This document shows positions 8,363 to 16,289 of a DNA stretch of 32,635 nucleotides, in pieces (the stretch's first letter is position 1; each line of letters opens with the position of its first letter). The notes below the pieces were generated by a model that searched no databases, was not told the DNA's origin, and was given only the letters and a program-made list of their open reading frames with translations. This DNA comes from Bacteroidales bacterium Bact_22 (GTDB lineage: Bacteria > Bacteroidota > Bacteroidia > Bacteroidales > F082): NCBI GenBank assembly GCA_001603665.1, contig LUZN01000026.1, forward strand, positions 1-32,635. Reading direction: 5' to 3'. The position numbers and the translations under genes are program-made.

Positions 8363-9158
8363 GTTTCTTCCTTCCCTGGATTTCCTTGATTTTCGCCTTC
8401 ATTTCTGATGGCTTCACATCGGCGACTTTACCTTCGTAAACGATGCGGATGCTGCCTGTCTCTTCGGAGACGACCAAAACGATGCAGTCGTGGGTCTCTG
8501 AAACGCCTATTCCTGCACGGTGACGCAGACCGTAACTGCCTGGTAATCTTGTCTGTTGCGTGATAGGGAGGATGCAGCGCGCAGCCACGATTTTGTTGTT
8601 GGTGATGACCATTGCGCCGTCGTGAAGCGGACTGTTTTTAAAGAAAATATTCTCAATCAATGGCTTGCTTATGACGGCGTCGATGACTACTCCGGTGTCG
8701 ATAATGTCTTGTAAATCATTCTCTTGAGTGAGAAGAATCAAAGCTCCGACTTTTTCGTTGCTCATCGAGATGCAGGCCTCGCAGATAGGGTCGAGGTCGG
8801 TGTCGTCGGCTTCTTTATATTTCACGCCGAGACGTGAGAAAAATCTGCGGAATCCTACGGCAAACTTGGATGTTCCTATGCTTAGCAGAAATCGACGGAT
8901 CTCAGGTTGGAAGATGATGATCAACGCTATGAAACCGACGTTGACGAAGGCTCCGAGGATGTAGGTGAGGAGCTCCATGTGCAGCAAAGTCACGATTTTC
9001 AGACCGATAATCACCGCCACGATGCCGATGAAAATATTGATGGCCGTGCTGCCTTTCACTAGTGTATACAGGAAATACAGCAGCAATCCCACCAAAAAGA
9101 TATCCAGAACGTCCAAAAAACGAATCTGAATGAAAGCACTTATCATCAAGTCAACCAT
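8358..9158 (-). CDS. cdaA: Diadenylate cyclase, membrane-anchored CdaA type
   Basis: Makes cyclic di-AMP from two ATP at the inner membrane. Three transmembrane helices (about 17-35, 39-57, 64-83) precede the cytoplasmic DAC/DisA_N domain. The two diagnostic active-site motifs are intact: DGA (180-182, in NSPLHDGAMVI) and RHR (212-214, in GLRHRAGIGVS). Length 266 is normal for the family. It lies 71 bases downstream of folP on the same strand but has its own TATTTTTG promoter close to the start, so it may be expressed alone. In Firmicutes cdaA is paired with cdaR and glmM; neither is seen here. c-di-AMP commonly controls potassium and osmolyte balance and wall homeostasis; the target in this organism is unknown. 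Confidence 0.93.
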   Translation of the reverse strand: MVDLMISAFIQIRFLDVLDIFLVGLLLYFLYTLVKGSTAINIFIGIVAVIIGLKIVTLLHMELLTYILGAFVNVGFIALIIIFQPEIRRFLLSIGTSKFAVGFRRFFSRLGVKYKEADDTDLDPICEACISMSNEKVGALILLTQENDLQDIIDTGVVIDAVISKPLIENIFFKNSPLHDGAMVITNNKIVAARCILPITQQTRLPGSYGLRHRAGIGVSETHDCIVLVVSEETGSIRIVYEGKVADVKPSEMKAKIKEIQGRKKL

Positions 9159-9176
9159 AACGTTTGAATTAACCTA

Positions 9177-9184
9177 CAAAAATA
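9177..9184 (-). promoter_or_regulatory. Promoter -7 element for cdaA
   Basis: Read on -, TATTTTTG occupies 9184 to 9177 and ends 18 bases before the cdaA ATG at 9158. It lies in the folP-cdaA gap, so cdaA need not depend on folP transcription. Confidence 0.6.
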
Positions 9185-9219
9185 CAAAATTTTTCAAATA
9201 TCAATGTTTTTTATCTCCT

Positions 9220-9247
9220 CTTTTAACTTTTATCTTTTAACTTTTAA
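9220..9247. repeat. Heptamer tandem array over the folP stop
   Basis: Four units on +: CTTTTAA, CTTTTAT, CTTTTAA, CTTTTAA. On - the array encodes the last FolP residues LKVKR and its TAA stop (9230-9232), so the repeat has been absorbed into the C-terminus. Confidence 0.8.
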
Positions 9248-10060
9248 CCATAAAGTCACAGCTTCAACCGCCTCTTTCACATCATGAACTCGCAAAATAT
9301 CAGCTCCATTCATCAAAGCGATGGTATTTAATACCGTTGTGCCATTCAATGCTTCTTGTGGTGTAAATCCTAAAGTCTTATATATCAATGATTTACGAGA
9401 AATTCCAATTAGAATCGGCAAGCCATTGAGGCGATATTGATTGAGGTCGCGAAGCAAAGCGAAGTTGCATTCTATAGTCTTATTAAACCCTATTCCTGGA
9501 TCTAAAATAATTTGTTGTTCGCCGTATCCTAAAAGCTTATTCAATTGATTCTCAAAGAATTGACGGACTTTATTGTGGACATCTTCGTTGATAATCTCCT
9601 CATGATGCATGCCTTCGAGAGTGCCGGTGATGTGCATCAGGATATATGGAATATGATTTTTGCCGATATACGGAATCATCGCCTCGTCGAAAAGTCCGCC
9701 AGAGATGTCGTTTATGATATCTGCACCTTCTGCAATGCATTGAGCAGCAACGCTTTGACGGAATGTGTCTATTGATATTGGGACGTTTGGAAATTCCTTT
9801 CTGATGGCTTTCAAAGCCGGAATTATACGCTCAATTTCTTCCTTGTCAGAGATTCGTTCGCTGCCCGGTCGGGTGGAGAAGGCTCCCAAATCGAGGATGT
9901 CGGCACCCTCGCCGACCATTTTTTGACAATGTTCTATAACCGACGTAAGTCCTTGATACTTACCGCCATCGAAGAAAGAATCGGGCGTCACGTTCATGAT
10001 TCCCATCACCACGGGACGGTCCCACGAAAAAATTTGTCCTCTACTCGCTATTCGTAACAT
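9230..10060 (-). CDS. folP: Dihydropteroate synthase
   Basis: Condenses 4-aminobenzoate with hydroxymethyl-dihydropterin diphosphate to give dihydropteroate in folate synthesis; cytosolic TIM barrel and sulfonamide target. Signatures are MGIMNVTPDSFFDGGKY (pyrophosphate-binding loop, about 18-34), DLGAFSTRPGSE (about 57-68), ISIDTFRQSVA, ADIINDISGG, the pterin-binding ILDPGIGFNKT, IGISRKSLIY, and the C-terminal LRVHDVKEAVEA. The 276 residues are full length. The final LKVKR residues are encoded by a heptamer repeat overlapping the stop. It is divergent from the DUF1599 gene, with overlapping promoters in the short gap, and lies upstream of cdaA on the same strand. Confidence 0.95.
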   Translation of the reverse strand: MLRIASRGQIFSWDRPVVMGIMNVTPDSFFDGGKYQGLTSVIEHCQKMVGEGADILDLGAFSTRPGSERISDKEEIERIIPALKAIRKEFPNVPISIDTFRQSVAAQCIAEGADIINDISGGLFDEAMIPYIGKNHIPYILMHITGTLEGMHHEEIINEDVHNKVRQFFENQLNKLLGYGEQQIILDPGIGFNKTIECNFALLRDLNQYRLNGLPILIGISRKSLIYKTLGFTPQEALNGTTVLNTIALMNGADILRVHDVKEAVEAVTLWLKVKR

Positions 10061-10069
10061 AAAAATGTG

Positions 10070-10090
10070 TATTTTTACAATCGCAAAATT
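10070..10090. promoter_or_regulatory. Overlapping divergent promoters for folP and the DUF1599 gene
   Basis: On -, TAATTTTG (10090 to 10083) lies 22 bases before the folP start. On +, TATTTTTA (10070-10077) lies before the ATG at 10106 and differs from TAnnTTTG at the last base. The two sites are only 5 bases apart, so the two transcription units may interfere. Confidence 0.5.
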
Positions 10091-10105
10091 ATAAAAATTT
10101 TTTCA

Positions 10106-10657
10106 ATGAAGAGAGATACAGCAGCAGAATATCAGCAAGTGGTGGCTCAGTGTCGCGATATTTTCGACAAAAAGATGCAGGATTACGGCGCGGCATGGCG
10201 AATCATGCGCACAGCGTCGCTAACCGACCAGATTTACATCAAGGCGAACAGAATCCGCAGTCTGCAAAGAAAGAAGGAACACCTTGTAAATGAAGGCATT
10301 GAGCCGGAATTCATCGGCATCATCAACTATTCGGCGATGGCGATAATCCAGCTGCAACTTGGAGTTGTTGAGACACCTGATTTAACTTTTGAGAAAGCTT
10401 CTGAGCTATATAACAATGTTATCGAAGAGGCTTTCAATCTGATGTGTAATAAAAATCACGATTACGACGAGGCCTGGCGCAGCATGCGAATCTCATCGAT
10501 GACCGATTTGATTTTGATGAAGATATTGAGAGTCAAGGAGATAGAGGATAACAACGGCAAAACTTTGATCTCGGAAGGCCTCGACGCGAACTATTACGAC
10601 ATGATTAATTACGCTGTTTTCTGCATGATTTTGATTAACGAAGGCAGGGGGAAATAA
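10106..10657 (+). CDS. DUF1599 (Nmad1-like) protein with two tandem copies
   Basis: The 183-residue protein is built of two copies of one domain, at about 9-83 and 101-177. Each carries the signature DY..AWR.MR..S.TD and ends with a .(I/M)INY(S/A) helix. This is the duplicated DUF1599 arrangement common in Bacteroidetes; the family has been renamed nucleotide modification associated domain 1, but its reaction is not known to me. ATG 10106 is preferred to an in-frame GTG at 10067, which would start upstream of or on the promoter. The stop codon overlaps the next start (TAATG), so the downstream membrane protein is translationally coupled. Confidence 0.85.
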   Translation: MKRDTAAEYQQVVAQCRDIFDKKMQDYGAAWRIMRTASLTDQIYIKANRIRSLQRKKEHLVNEGIEPEFIGIINYSAMAIIQLQLGVVETPDLTFEKASELYNNVIEEAFNLMCNKNHDYDEAWRSMRISSMTDLILMKILRVKEIEDNNGKTLISEGLDANYYDMINYAVFCMILINEGRGK

Positions 10658-11748
10658 TGAAAGGTTCGGCAAAGAAAACGGTTGTCGCGGTATGCAGGAT
10701 ACTCGTCGGGATGCTGTTTATTTTCAGTAGTTTCACGAAGGGTGTCGACCCGCTTGGCACGAAGTATAAGATGCTCGACTACTTCGCTGCCTATGGCATC
10801 GAGTGGCTTAATGAGGCTGCTTTGTTGCTGGCGATAATTATGATTTTGGCGGAGTTTATAGTTAGTATCTGTTTGATAACCAACGTATTGTCGCGCCTCG
10901 CTACGCTCGGCGCGACCCTCCTCATGCTGTTTTTCACCGCCACCACGTTCTTCGATGCCATGTATGACCTCGTTCCCGACTGCGGATGCTTCGGCACGGC
11001 GATAAAACTCACCAACTGGCAGACTTTCTGGAAAAACATAGTCATCGACGCAGTGCTGCTGCCTGTTGTGATTAACAATAAGTCGCTGAAAAACAATTGT
11101 TTAACGCTTGGTGGGCAATGGATTTTAGCCATTATCTTTATGGGATTGTTTGTCGGATTTGAAATCTATAACATCAGCCATTTGCCGGTCGTTGACTTCA
11201 CCGATTGGAAAGTCGGCACAAAGCTGACCCCGAACGGCTACGACGCAGGCAGGATCTTTGTGACATACGAGAACAACGAAACAGGTGAGACTCAAGAGTT
11301 TGAGTCGCCAAACTACCCTTGGAACGACAGCGTCTGGATGAGCCAGTGGACATTCGTGTCGCAACGTTCTGAAGGCGGCTCCAACACCCTCGGATTCGCC
11401 ATTCTCGACGCGGAAGGCGAGGACATGACTCATATTCTGTACGATTCGGAGAATCTTTACGTCTTCGTGGCACCGTATCCCGAAGAGATGACCGAACGCG
11501 ACTTCGAGAACTGCATAAAGATGACGGAAGTGGCTTATAATCAAGGATTTGACTATATTTGGCTGACAGCCGCAACGCCTGAATATGTCGAAAAACTGAA
11601 CGAAGAATACCTTGTTTTCAACGATGTTTATTATGGCGATGAGCTTGAGCTGAAGACCATGGTGCGCTCGAATCCCGGACTGATGCTGTTCGACGAGGGA
11701 GTCATCAAGAAAAAATGGTCGAAGATTGACTTTCCGCTAGTGAAATAA
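10657..11748 (+). CDS. BT_3928-like DoxX/MauE-family membrane protein
   Basis: Inner-membrane protein of 363 residues. Five hydrophobic helices are visible (about 8-27, 52-76, 80-98, 122-140, 153-170). A PDCGCFG motif (107-113) lies before helix 4; such a Cys pair is the hallmark of MauE/DoxX-like proteins thought to act in thiol or quinone redox chemistry. A soluble domain of about 190 residues follows; it lacks a CxxC but has thioredoxin-like beta-alpha spacing near its end. The combination fits what is annotated in Bacteroides as BT_3928 family. It overlaps the DUF1599 stop by one base and ends 1 base before the ABC permease. Disulfide or redox function is inference from the family. Confidence 0.8.
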   Translation: MKGSAKKTVVAVCRILVGMLFIFSSFTKGVDPLGTKYKMLDYFAAYGIEWLNEAALLLAIIMILAEFIVSICLITNVLSRLATLGATLLMLFFTATTFFDAMYDLVPDCGCFGTAIKLTNWQTFWKNIVIDAVLLPVVINNKSLKNNCLTLGGQWILAIIFMGLFVGFEIYNISHLPVVDFTDWKVGTKLTPNGYDAGRIFVTYENNETGETQEFESPNYPWNDSVWMSQWTFVSQRSEGGSNTLGFAILDAEGEDMTHILYDSENLYVFVAPYPEEMTERDFENCIKMTEVAYNQGFDYIWLTAATPEYVEKLNEEYLVFNDVYYGDELELKTMVRSNPGLMLFDEGVIKKKWSKIDFPLVK

Positions 11749-11749
11749 T

Positions 11750-12808
11750 ATGTTTGCGTACATTGTGAGAAAAATACTCTACGGCATCCTCGTCCTCTGG
11801 GGCGTGGCGACGCTGGTGTTTTTCCTTTTCACAATCGTTCCAGGCGACCCGGTTCGAATGATGCTCGGTCAGCGTGCCGACGAACAGGACGTGCAGGCCA
11901 TCCGTCACGAGCTCGGTCTCGACCAAAGCATTGGGAAACAATATGTTGACTATCTCAACGACCTCTCATTTATCTCGTTTTACAACGAAAACAAAGATCT
12001 GACGAAATACGAGCCTTATGGGAGAATTGCGACTGTAGGTAAGACGAAAATCATCTTCAAGACACCGTATCTGCGCTATTCATATCAGAGCAAAAGGCCA
12101 GTGGGAACAATACTTTCCGAGGCTTTTCCTAACACTCTGATACTCGCTTTTGTGTCGATACTCTTCGCCTTCGTGATAGGAGTGCTGCTTGGGGTGCTCA
12201 CTGCTATTGTGAACAGCGATTTCCTGAACCGTTTTACCCTGTTTATCACCACGATAGGGATGTCGCTACCGTCGTTTTTCGCCGCAATACTCATCGCGTG
12301 GCTTTTCGGCTTCGTTTTGGAGGCATATACTGGTCTCAGCATGACCGGAAGCCTTTTCTCTGTTGACGATTACGGCGATGGAGCCTATCTTGACTTGAAA
12401 AACCTTATATTACCGGCATTGACACTTGGTTTGCGACCTTTGGCGGTTATTACAGAATTAACCAGAACCACCTTGCTCGAGGTGATGTCAATGGATTACA
12501 TCCGCACTGCGAAAGCCAAAGGTCTGAAGAAGTGGCGTGTCATCGGCGTTCATGCTCTCCGAAACGCTATAACGCCGGTGGTTACTGCAGTTTCCGGATG
12601 GTTTGCAAGCCTCCTCGCGGGTGCCGTCTTCGTGGAATACGTCTTCGACTGGAAAGGAATCGGCGTGGTCATCGTCGATGCGCTCGACAAATTCGACTTC
12701 CCCGTCGTCATGGGCGCAGTATTGCTCATCGGAGTGATGCTCATCATTATCAACATTGTAGTTGATATAATTTACGGAATTTTGGATCCGCGTGTAAGGA
12801 TAAAATAA
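11750..12808 (+). CDS. ABC transporter permease, DppB/OppB type
   Basis: Inner-membrane permease of the peptide/nickel (binding-protein-dependent) ABC family. The N-terminus MFAYIVRKILYGILVLWGVA with VPGDP (about 30) is the standard first helix and following loop of DppB/OppB. A periplasmic stretch of about 60 residues follows, then four to five more helices. The cytoplasmic EAA loop is clear in MDYIRTAKAKGLKKWRVIG, with HALRNAITPV after it. Length 352 is normal. No DppC, ATPase or binding-protein gene is next to it, so it is an isolated permease; partners must be encoded elsewhere. It starts 1 base after the upstream stop and closes the operon. Confidence 0.9.
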   Translation: MFAYIVRKILYGILVLWGVATLVFFLFTIVPGDPVRMMLGQRADEQDVQAIRHELGLDQSIGKQYVDYLNDLSFISFYNENKDLTKYEPYGRIATVGKTKIIFKTPYLRYSYQSKRPVGTILSEAFPNTLILAFVSILFAFVIGVLLGVLTAIVNSDFLNRFTLFITTIGMSLPSFFAAILIAWLFGFVLEAYTGLSMTGSLFSVDDYGDGAYLDLKNLILPALTLGLRPLAVITELTRTTLLEVMSMDYIRTAKAKGLKKWRVIGVHALRNAITPVVTAVSGWFASLLAGAVFVEYVFDWKGIGVVIVDALDKFDFPVVMGAVLLIGVMLIIINIVVDIIYGILDPRVRIK

Positions 12809-13172
12809 TCTTTACATTCCCTCAAAAATCGCATCCATAATTCTTTTATTCTATTTGAGCCCCAAGAGGATGATCCACTCTATGTTATCACATATTGTAA
12901 TTTCCAATGTAAAATAATGATTGACAATGAATTATGTTTCTTCGCAATAATTGTGTAGATTTGCAACGACGGTTCAAATACAAAACGAGCCGGCAATAAT
13001 CCTACTCGTCTATGTAAGTTCAACAGATTTTACCCTGCAAATAAAACTTTATGCAAAAACCCAATTTTGATATTTGCAGCTAATTTTGAAAAGTTTTTTG
13101 TTTTTTCTTCTCACGAGTGTAAGATTTCATAATATTCTGCGATATTAATATAAACGAACGAATGAATGCGAG
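12809..13172. other. 364-bp non-coding region upstream of the first ECF sigma gene
   Basis: No protein-like frame or tRNA is seen. It contains TAGATTTG (12956-12963), matching TAnnTTTG and possibly giving a leader of about 200 nt, a weaker GATATTTG (13069-13076), and an ECF-like element (13118-13147) close to the start codon. A weak hairpin around AGAGGAT..ATCCACTCT (about 12870-12888) lacks a T-run. The region is A+T rich. Confidence 0.55.
13118..13147 (+). promoter_or_regulatory. Candidate ECF-sigma promoter, first sigma gene
   Basis: TGTAAG (13118-13123), a 16-nt spacer and CGATATTA (13140-13147) lie 25 bases before the sigma start. The second sigma gene has the same spacing (TGTAGT, 16 nt, CGTCTAA). 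Autoregulation is inferred from this match and from general behaviour of ECF genes. Confidence 0.35.
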
Positions 13173-13664
13173 ATGACGACAGAGGACTTCAAACGTGACA
13201 TTTTGCGACTGCAACCGAGGTTGCAGCGTATCGCCGAGCATATAATCGGTGATCCCGACAGCGCAGCGGATGCCGTGCAAGAAGCCGTAATCACATTGTG
13301 GGAACAACGTTCGTCGATAAACAGTCAAGATTTGGGAAAACTGGCACCGACCGTCGTCAAGCGACGCAGTATCGACATTCTGAGAAAACAACATCCTAGC
13401 GTGCCTGTCGATGCGGAAAACCTGATGCTGACTGAAATGCCGTCTGATGACTCGGAAGAACGTTATCAGCTCGCCAGAAAACTCGTTGACAAACTGCCCA
13501 AACGCCAGCGCGATACTATCTTGATGAAATACGAGAATGGTCTCAGCATTGAGGAAATCGGGGAAGCGACCGGCATGAGCAGCACCCATGTGTATGCAAC
13601 ACTTTCGCGCGCCTACAAAGCGTTGCGTGAAGCCATAAAACAATATAAGGAGGAAATATCATGA
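13173..13664 (+). CDS. ECF-family RNA polymerase sigma factor (module 1)
   Basis: The 163-residue protein is a group 4 sigma factor. Region 2 covers about 9-70, with DPDSAADAVQEAVITLWEQR as the region 2.2-like helix and TVVKRRSIDILRKQ as the 2.4-like helix. Region 4 covers about 110-160, with LPKRQRDTILMKYENGLSIEEIG and the recognition helix MSSTHVYATLSRAYKALRE. The ATG at 13173 gives a full region 2. The stop overlaps the next start (ATGA), coupling it to an anti-sigma-like membrane protein, and a secreted barrel protein follows. It would direct RNA polymerase to a small regulon in response to an envelope signal; which signal is not visible. Confidence 0.92.
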   Translation: MTTEDFKRDILRLQPRLQRIAEHIIGDPDSAADAVQEAVITLWEQRSSINSQDLGKLAPTVVKRRSIDILRKQHPSVPVDAENLMLTEMPSDDSEERYQLARKLVDKLPKRQRDTILMKYENGLSIEEIGEATGMSSTHVYATLSRAYKALREAIKQYKEEIS

Positions 13665-14383
13665 CACCTGAAAATGAAATGAACGAAGAATTACGCCAAC
13701 TGCTCGACAGCTTGGAAGAACATGGAAAGAACGTCCGTCGGCAAAAACAACTCGGCGACTTAATTGACCGTCTTGCCGAAGAGGAAAAACCGGTGGTGAT
13801 TCCTCGCAAACGCGCAAAACTCGTCCCAATATGGTGGGCGATGGGTGCTGCAGCGGCTATATTACTGCTTATATTGCTGCTGAAACCGAATGGGAACGAA
13901 AATACTTTGCATAATGATATTCTTGCGGAAGTGCCGGAAACTGTTGATTATATTATCGATTCCGTCAAGATTGAAAATGAAAATACTATTATTGAAGAAG
14001 CTGTCGTTCACAAAGAACTATTAGCTGAAAACACAACGGTTGTTCAAAAAACACAGATTAAAAAGAAAAATGGTAAGGCGGAAGTCGTTGAAACAGTTGA
14101 GGAACAACCTGTTATTGCTGAAATTATTCCAGTACAACCATCAGATTCAATGGTTATTGAAACAAATACTATAATTTCTGAAAATGAAAAGTCTTCAGAC
14201 GTTCAGCAACCCCATCGGAGAGTCATCCGGAGCCTCAACCTGGTGTGCTATGAATGTCAGAAGGAACCCGATAATTTTCAATACCAGGCTGTCAACGTTC
14301 AACCCGAGAAGACGCTTTTCGGTCAGCCGCAAGACCCTAACATGAAGGACGGGGCATTGGCATGGCAAGTTAAACTCAATTAA
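13661..14383 (+). CDS. Single-pass membrane protein, probable anti-sigma factor (module 1)
   Basis: 240 residues with one transmembrane helix (about 54-74, IWWAMGAAAAILLLILLL). About 50 acidic, helical cytoplasmic residues precede it (MNEELRQLLDSLEEHGKNVR), and about 165 extracytoplasmic residues follow, the first half low-complexity and rich in Val, Glu, Thr and Ile. The layout, small cytoplasmic domain, one helix, periplasmic domain, and the 4-base ATGA overlap with the sigma gene fit an anti-sigma factor. It has no zinc-binding HxxxCxxC motif and I do not see a FecR/DUF4974 signature, so it would be a divergent type. The C-terminal part has a VCYEC Cys pair that could be redox-sensitive. 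The role is inference from position and topology. Confidence 0.6.
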   Translation: MTPENEMNEELRQLLDSLEEHGKNVRRQKQLGDLIDRLAEEEKPVVIPRKRAKLVPIWWAMGAAAAILLLILLLKPNGNENTLHNDILAEVPETVDYIIDSVKIENENTIIEEAVVHKELLAENTTVVQKTQIKKKNGKAEVVETVEEQPVIAEIIPVQPSDSMVIETNTIISENEKSSDVQQPHRRVIRSLNLVCYECQKEPDNFQYQAVNVQPEKTLFGQPQDPNMKDGALAWQVKLN

Positions 14384-14394
14384 AACGTAAAACA

Positions 14395-15705
14395 ATGAAA
14401 CACATCATCTTAACAATAGCAATAGTTTTAGCCGCACTGACAGGCTTTGCTCAGGAAGAAGTCGCCATCGAGCAATACATCAACCAGAGTATCAACCAGT
14501 TGTATATCGACCCTGGATGGGACGTCCGCCTGATACATGCCGACACCGACAGCACCTATCGTATAGCGATAGTCACCACTGAGGATTTCGTAGCTTTAGC
14601 CTACAACGTCCAGCTGTGCAATCTCAAAGACCGTACATTGACGATTCTTGAAAATACCAAGATGCCACAAGGCACAATGGTTGAGATAGAAGGTCCGATG
14701 ACGTTTGACATGATATATCTGATGAACAGAGCAACTGTTGAAGCTGACAAAATAATCGCTCCCCAACCAGAGCAGACCAATTGTCGTCAGAAAAGCATAT
14801 TTGTAGCACGTTATGCCAATTTGTATATCAGAAATTATCAAATTCCAAACCAAGACTGCTTGTCAAACATAGAAATTTGGGACAACGCCAAATGTACAAT
14901 AGATACTATTTCAGGAGATGGATATTCTTATGTGACAACTTATAATACATCTGATTTTCAAATTGTTACCAATAATTTAAATGGGGAAATCATATTGGAC
15001 GAATATGATGAAACTCCAGGCTGGCATTATCAGAAAAAAGATTCGAGAGTGATTAAAAACAAGGAGGTCGATGGAGAGATTGTCACAACAAATCGTAGAA
15101 AAATTTGGCAACATAATTTCAATGTTTGGGCATCTTTCGGCTATCGCTGGGGCACAAATCCACCAGATGCTAATAGTCCGTTGCTGGAAGATGGTACACT
15201 GTCAATTAACGTAGGGGCAAGCACTGATTTTCAACTCAGCTGCCGTTGGAGTTTAAGTACCGGAATCTTATTAAACGCAAACCGTAAATCATTATGCCAT
15301 CAGGTGAAATACGAAGATGACGCTCTTGTTGTTGTTGACGGTCAGGAAGATTTCAAGCGCAATCGATTAAAATCCTATTATATCGGTATTCCTGTTGTTT
15401 TTAACTATTATCTTGGCAAACGACATACCGATAGTTTTTCGTTTGACATTTTCTGCGGTCGTCTTATCGGAGAAGAGCTTCGCACCAGCAAAGACGCCAC
15501 CAATTTGTTAGGATTAACCAATTGGGATGGAGAAAACATAAAAAACACATTCAATCCATGGAAACTTGAGGTCGGTATAAGCTTCAACACCAACATGCTG
15601 GGCATCTTCCACGGCATAAGAGTGTTCACAAACCTTCTGCCTGAATATAAACCAGGTGTGACAAGCAGCGAAATCAGGAATATCGGAATTGAAATTAAGT
15701 TCTAA
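14395..15705 (+). CDS. Secreted GIN-like head plus outer-membrane barrel-like protein (module 1)
   Basis: 436 residues with a cleavable signal peptide (MKHIILTIAIVLAALTGFAQ, cut before EE). Residues about 20-220 form short repeating beta strands with V.A..NV..L...TLTI..N, resembling the DUF2807/GIN adhesin-head repeats of Bacteroidetes. The C-terminal half (about 225-436) alternates polar and hydrophobic strands, with aromatic residues (FGYRWG, FNYYLGK, LEVGISFNT), and ends in a terminal Phe (IEIKF), as expected for an outer-membrane beta-barrel. It is 11 bases after the anti-sigma-like gene and is the likely surface output or sensor of that module. Head and barrel assignments rest on pattern, not on a profile search. 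Confidence 0.6.
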   Translation: MKHIILTIAIVLAALTGFAQEEVAIEQYINQSINQLYIDPGWDVRLIHADTDSTYRIAIVTTEDFVALAYNVQLCNLKDRTLTILENTKMPQGTMVEIEGPMTFDMIYLMNRATVEADKIIAPQPEQTNCRQKSIFVARYANLYIRNYQIPNQDCLSNIEIWDNAKCTIDTISGDGYSYVTTYNTSDFQIVTNNLNGEIILDEYDETPGWHYQKKDSRVIKNKEVDGEIVTTNRRKIWQHNFNVWASFGYRWGTNPPDANSPLLEDGTLSINVGASTDFQLSCRWSLSTGILLNANRKSLCHQVKYEDDALVVVDGQEDFKRNRLKSYYIGIPVVFNYYLGKRHTDSFSFDIFCGRLIGEELRTSKDATNLLGLTNWDGENIKNTFNPWKLEVGISFNTNMLGIFHGIRVFTNLLPEYKPGVTSSEIRNIGIEIKF

Positions 15706-15718
15706 TTGTTTTTTTTCT

Positions 15719-15726
15719 TATCTTTG
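15719..15726 (+). promoter_or_regulatory. Housekeeping-type -7 element before the second sigma gene
   Basis: TATCTTTG matches TAnnTTTG. No good TTG is seen at the usual distance upstream. It lies about 70 bases before the start codon at 15795. Confidence 0.45.
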
Positions 15727-15745
15727 CAAAAAATTAATCATTTAT

Positions 15746-15774
15746 TGTAGTTTTTCCATCACTATTGCGTCTAA
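15746..15774 (+). promoter_or_regulatory. Candidate ECF-sigma promoter, second sigma gene
   Basis: TGTAGT (15746-15751), a 16-nt spacer and CGTCTAA (15768-15774), 20 bases before the start. This resembles the TGTAAC..CGTCTA type seen upstream of Bacteroidetes ECF genes. Autoregulation is inferred. Confidence 0.4.
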
Positions 15775-15794
15775 TGTGCAAAAGGTTTTAGACC

Positions 15795-16277
15795 ATGAAG
15801 GAGAAAGAATTAGAGTTTAACCGAATCGTGAAGGCTAACAAAGCCGCCATTTTTACCGTGTGCTACCTTTTTTCGAAGGATCAGGACGAGGTGAACGACC
15901 TGTTTCAGGAAACACTCATCAACCTGTGGCGCGGATTCGACGGCTTTCAGGGCAAATGCGACGTGAAGACGTGGATCTGGCGCGTCAGCCTGAACACCTG
16001 CCTCACATTCGAACGGAAAAAGAAACGCCGCGTGGATACGTTGCCGCTGACAATGGACATCAACCTGTTTACCGACACCGACGACGACACTCGGCAAGTA
16101 CAGATGCTTTACCGCCGCATCAACAAACTTGGAATGCTCGATAGGGCAATCATCCTGCTTTGGCTGGAGAACATGAGCTACGAGGAAATCGGTGAAATCA
16201 TAGGCATCTCCACCAAAAACGTCTCCGTAAAACTGGTCAGAATCAAGGAACAACTGAAGAAAATGTCGAACGACTAA
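15795..16277 (+). CDS. ECF-family RNA polymerase sigma factor (module 2)
   Basis: 160-residue group 4 sigma factor. Region 2 includes DQDEVNDLFQETLINLWRGFDGF (about 29-51) and KTWIWRVSLNTCLTFERK; region 4 includes LDRAIILLWLENMSYEEIGEIIG and ISTKNVSVKLVRIKEQLKK. The spelling DLFQETLINLW and the WIWR..LNTC segment are typical of a widespread Bacteroidetes ECF class that is followed by a multi-pass membrane protein, as it is here. The sequence is distant from the module 1 sigma factor, so the two are probably not recent duplicates. The next gene starts 12 bases after the stop. Confidence 0.92.
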   Translation: MKEKELEFNRIVKANKAAIFTVCYLFSKDQDEVNDLFQETLINLWRGFDGFQGKCDVKTWIWRVSLNTCLTFERKKKRRVDTLPLTMDINLFTDTDDDTRQVQMLYRRINKLGMLDRAIILLWLENMSYEEIGEIIGISTKNVSVKLVRIKEQLKKMSND

Positions 16278-16289
16278 AAACGCAAAGCT

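Noticed and set aside
10067..10105. In-frame GTG upstream of the DUF1599 start
   Set aside because: The extension reads through the promoter region and adds residues unlike the family; ATG 10106 fits the domain boundary.
12870..12888. Hairpin AGAGGAT..ATCCACTCT after the ABC permease
   Set aside because: Short, with a bulge and no T-run, so a terminator cannot be claimed.
13162..13176. A four-codon upstream frame (ATGAATGCGAGATGA) whose stop overlaps the first sigma start
   Set aside because: It could couple translation, but such short frames arise often by chance and no ribosome site or repeated pattern supports it.
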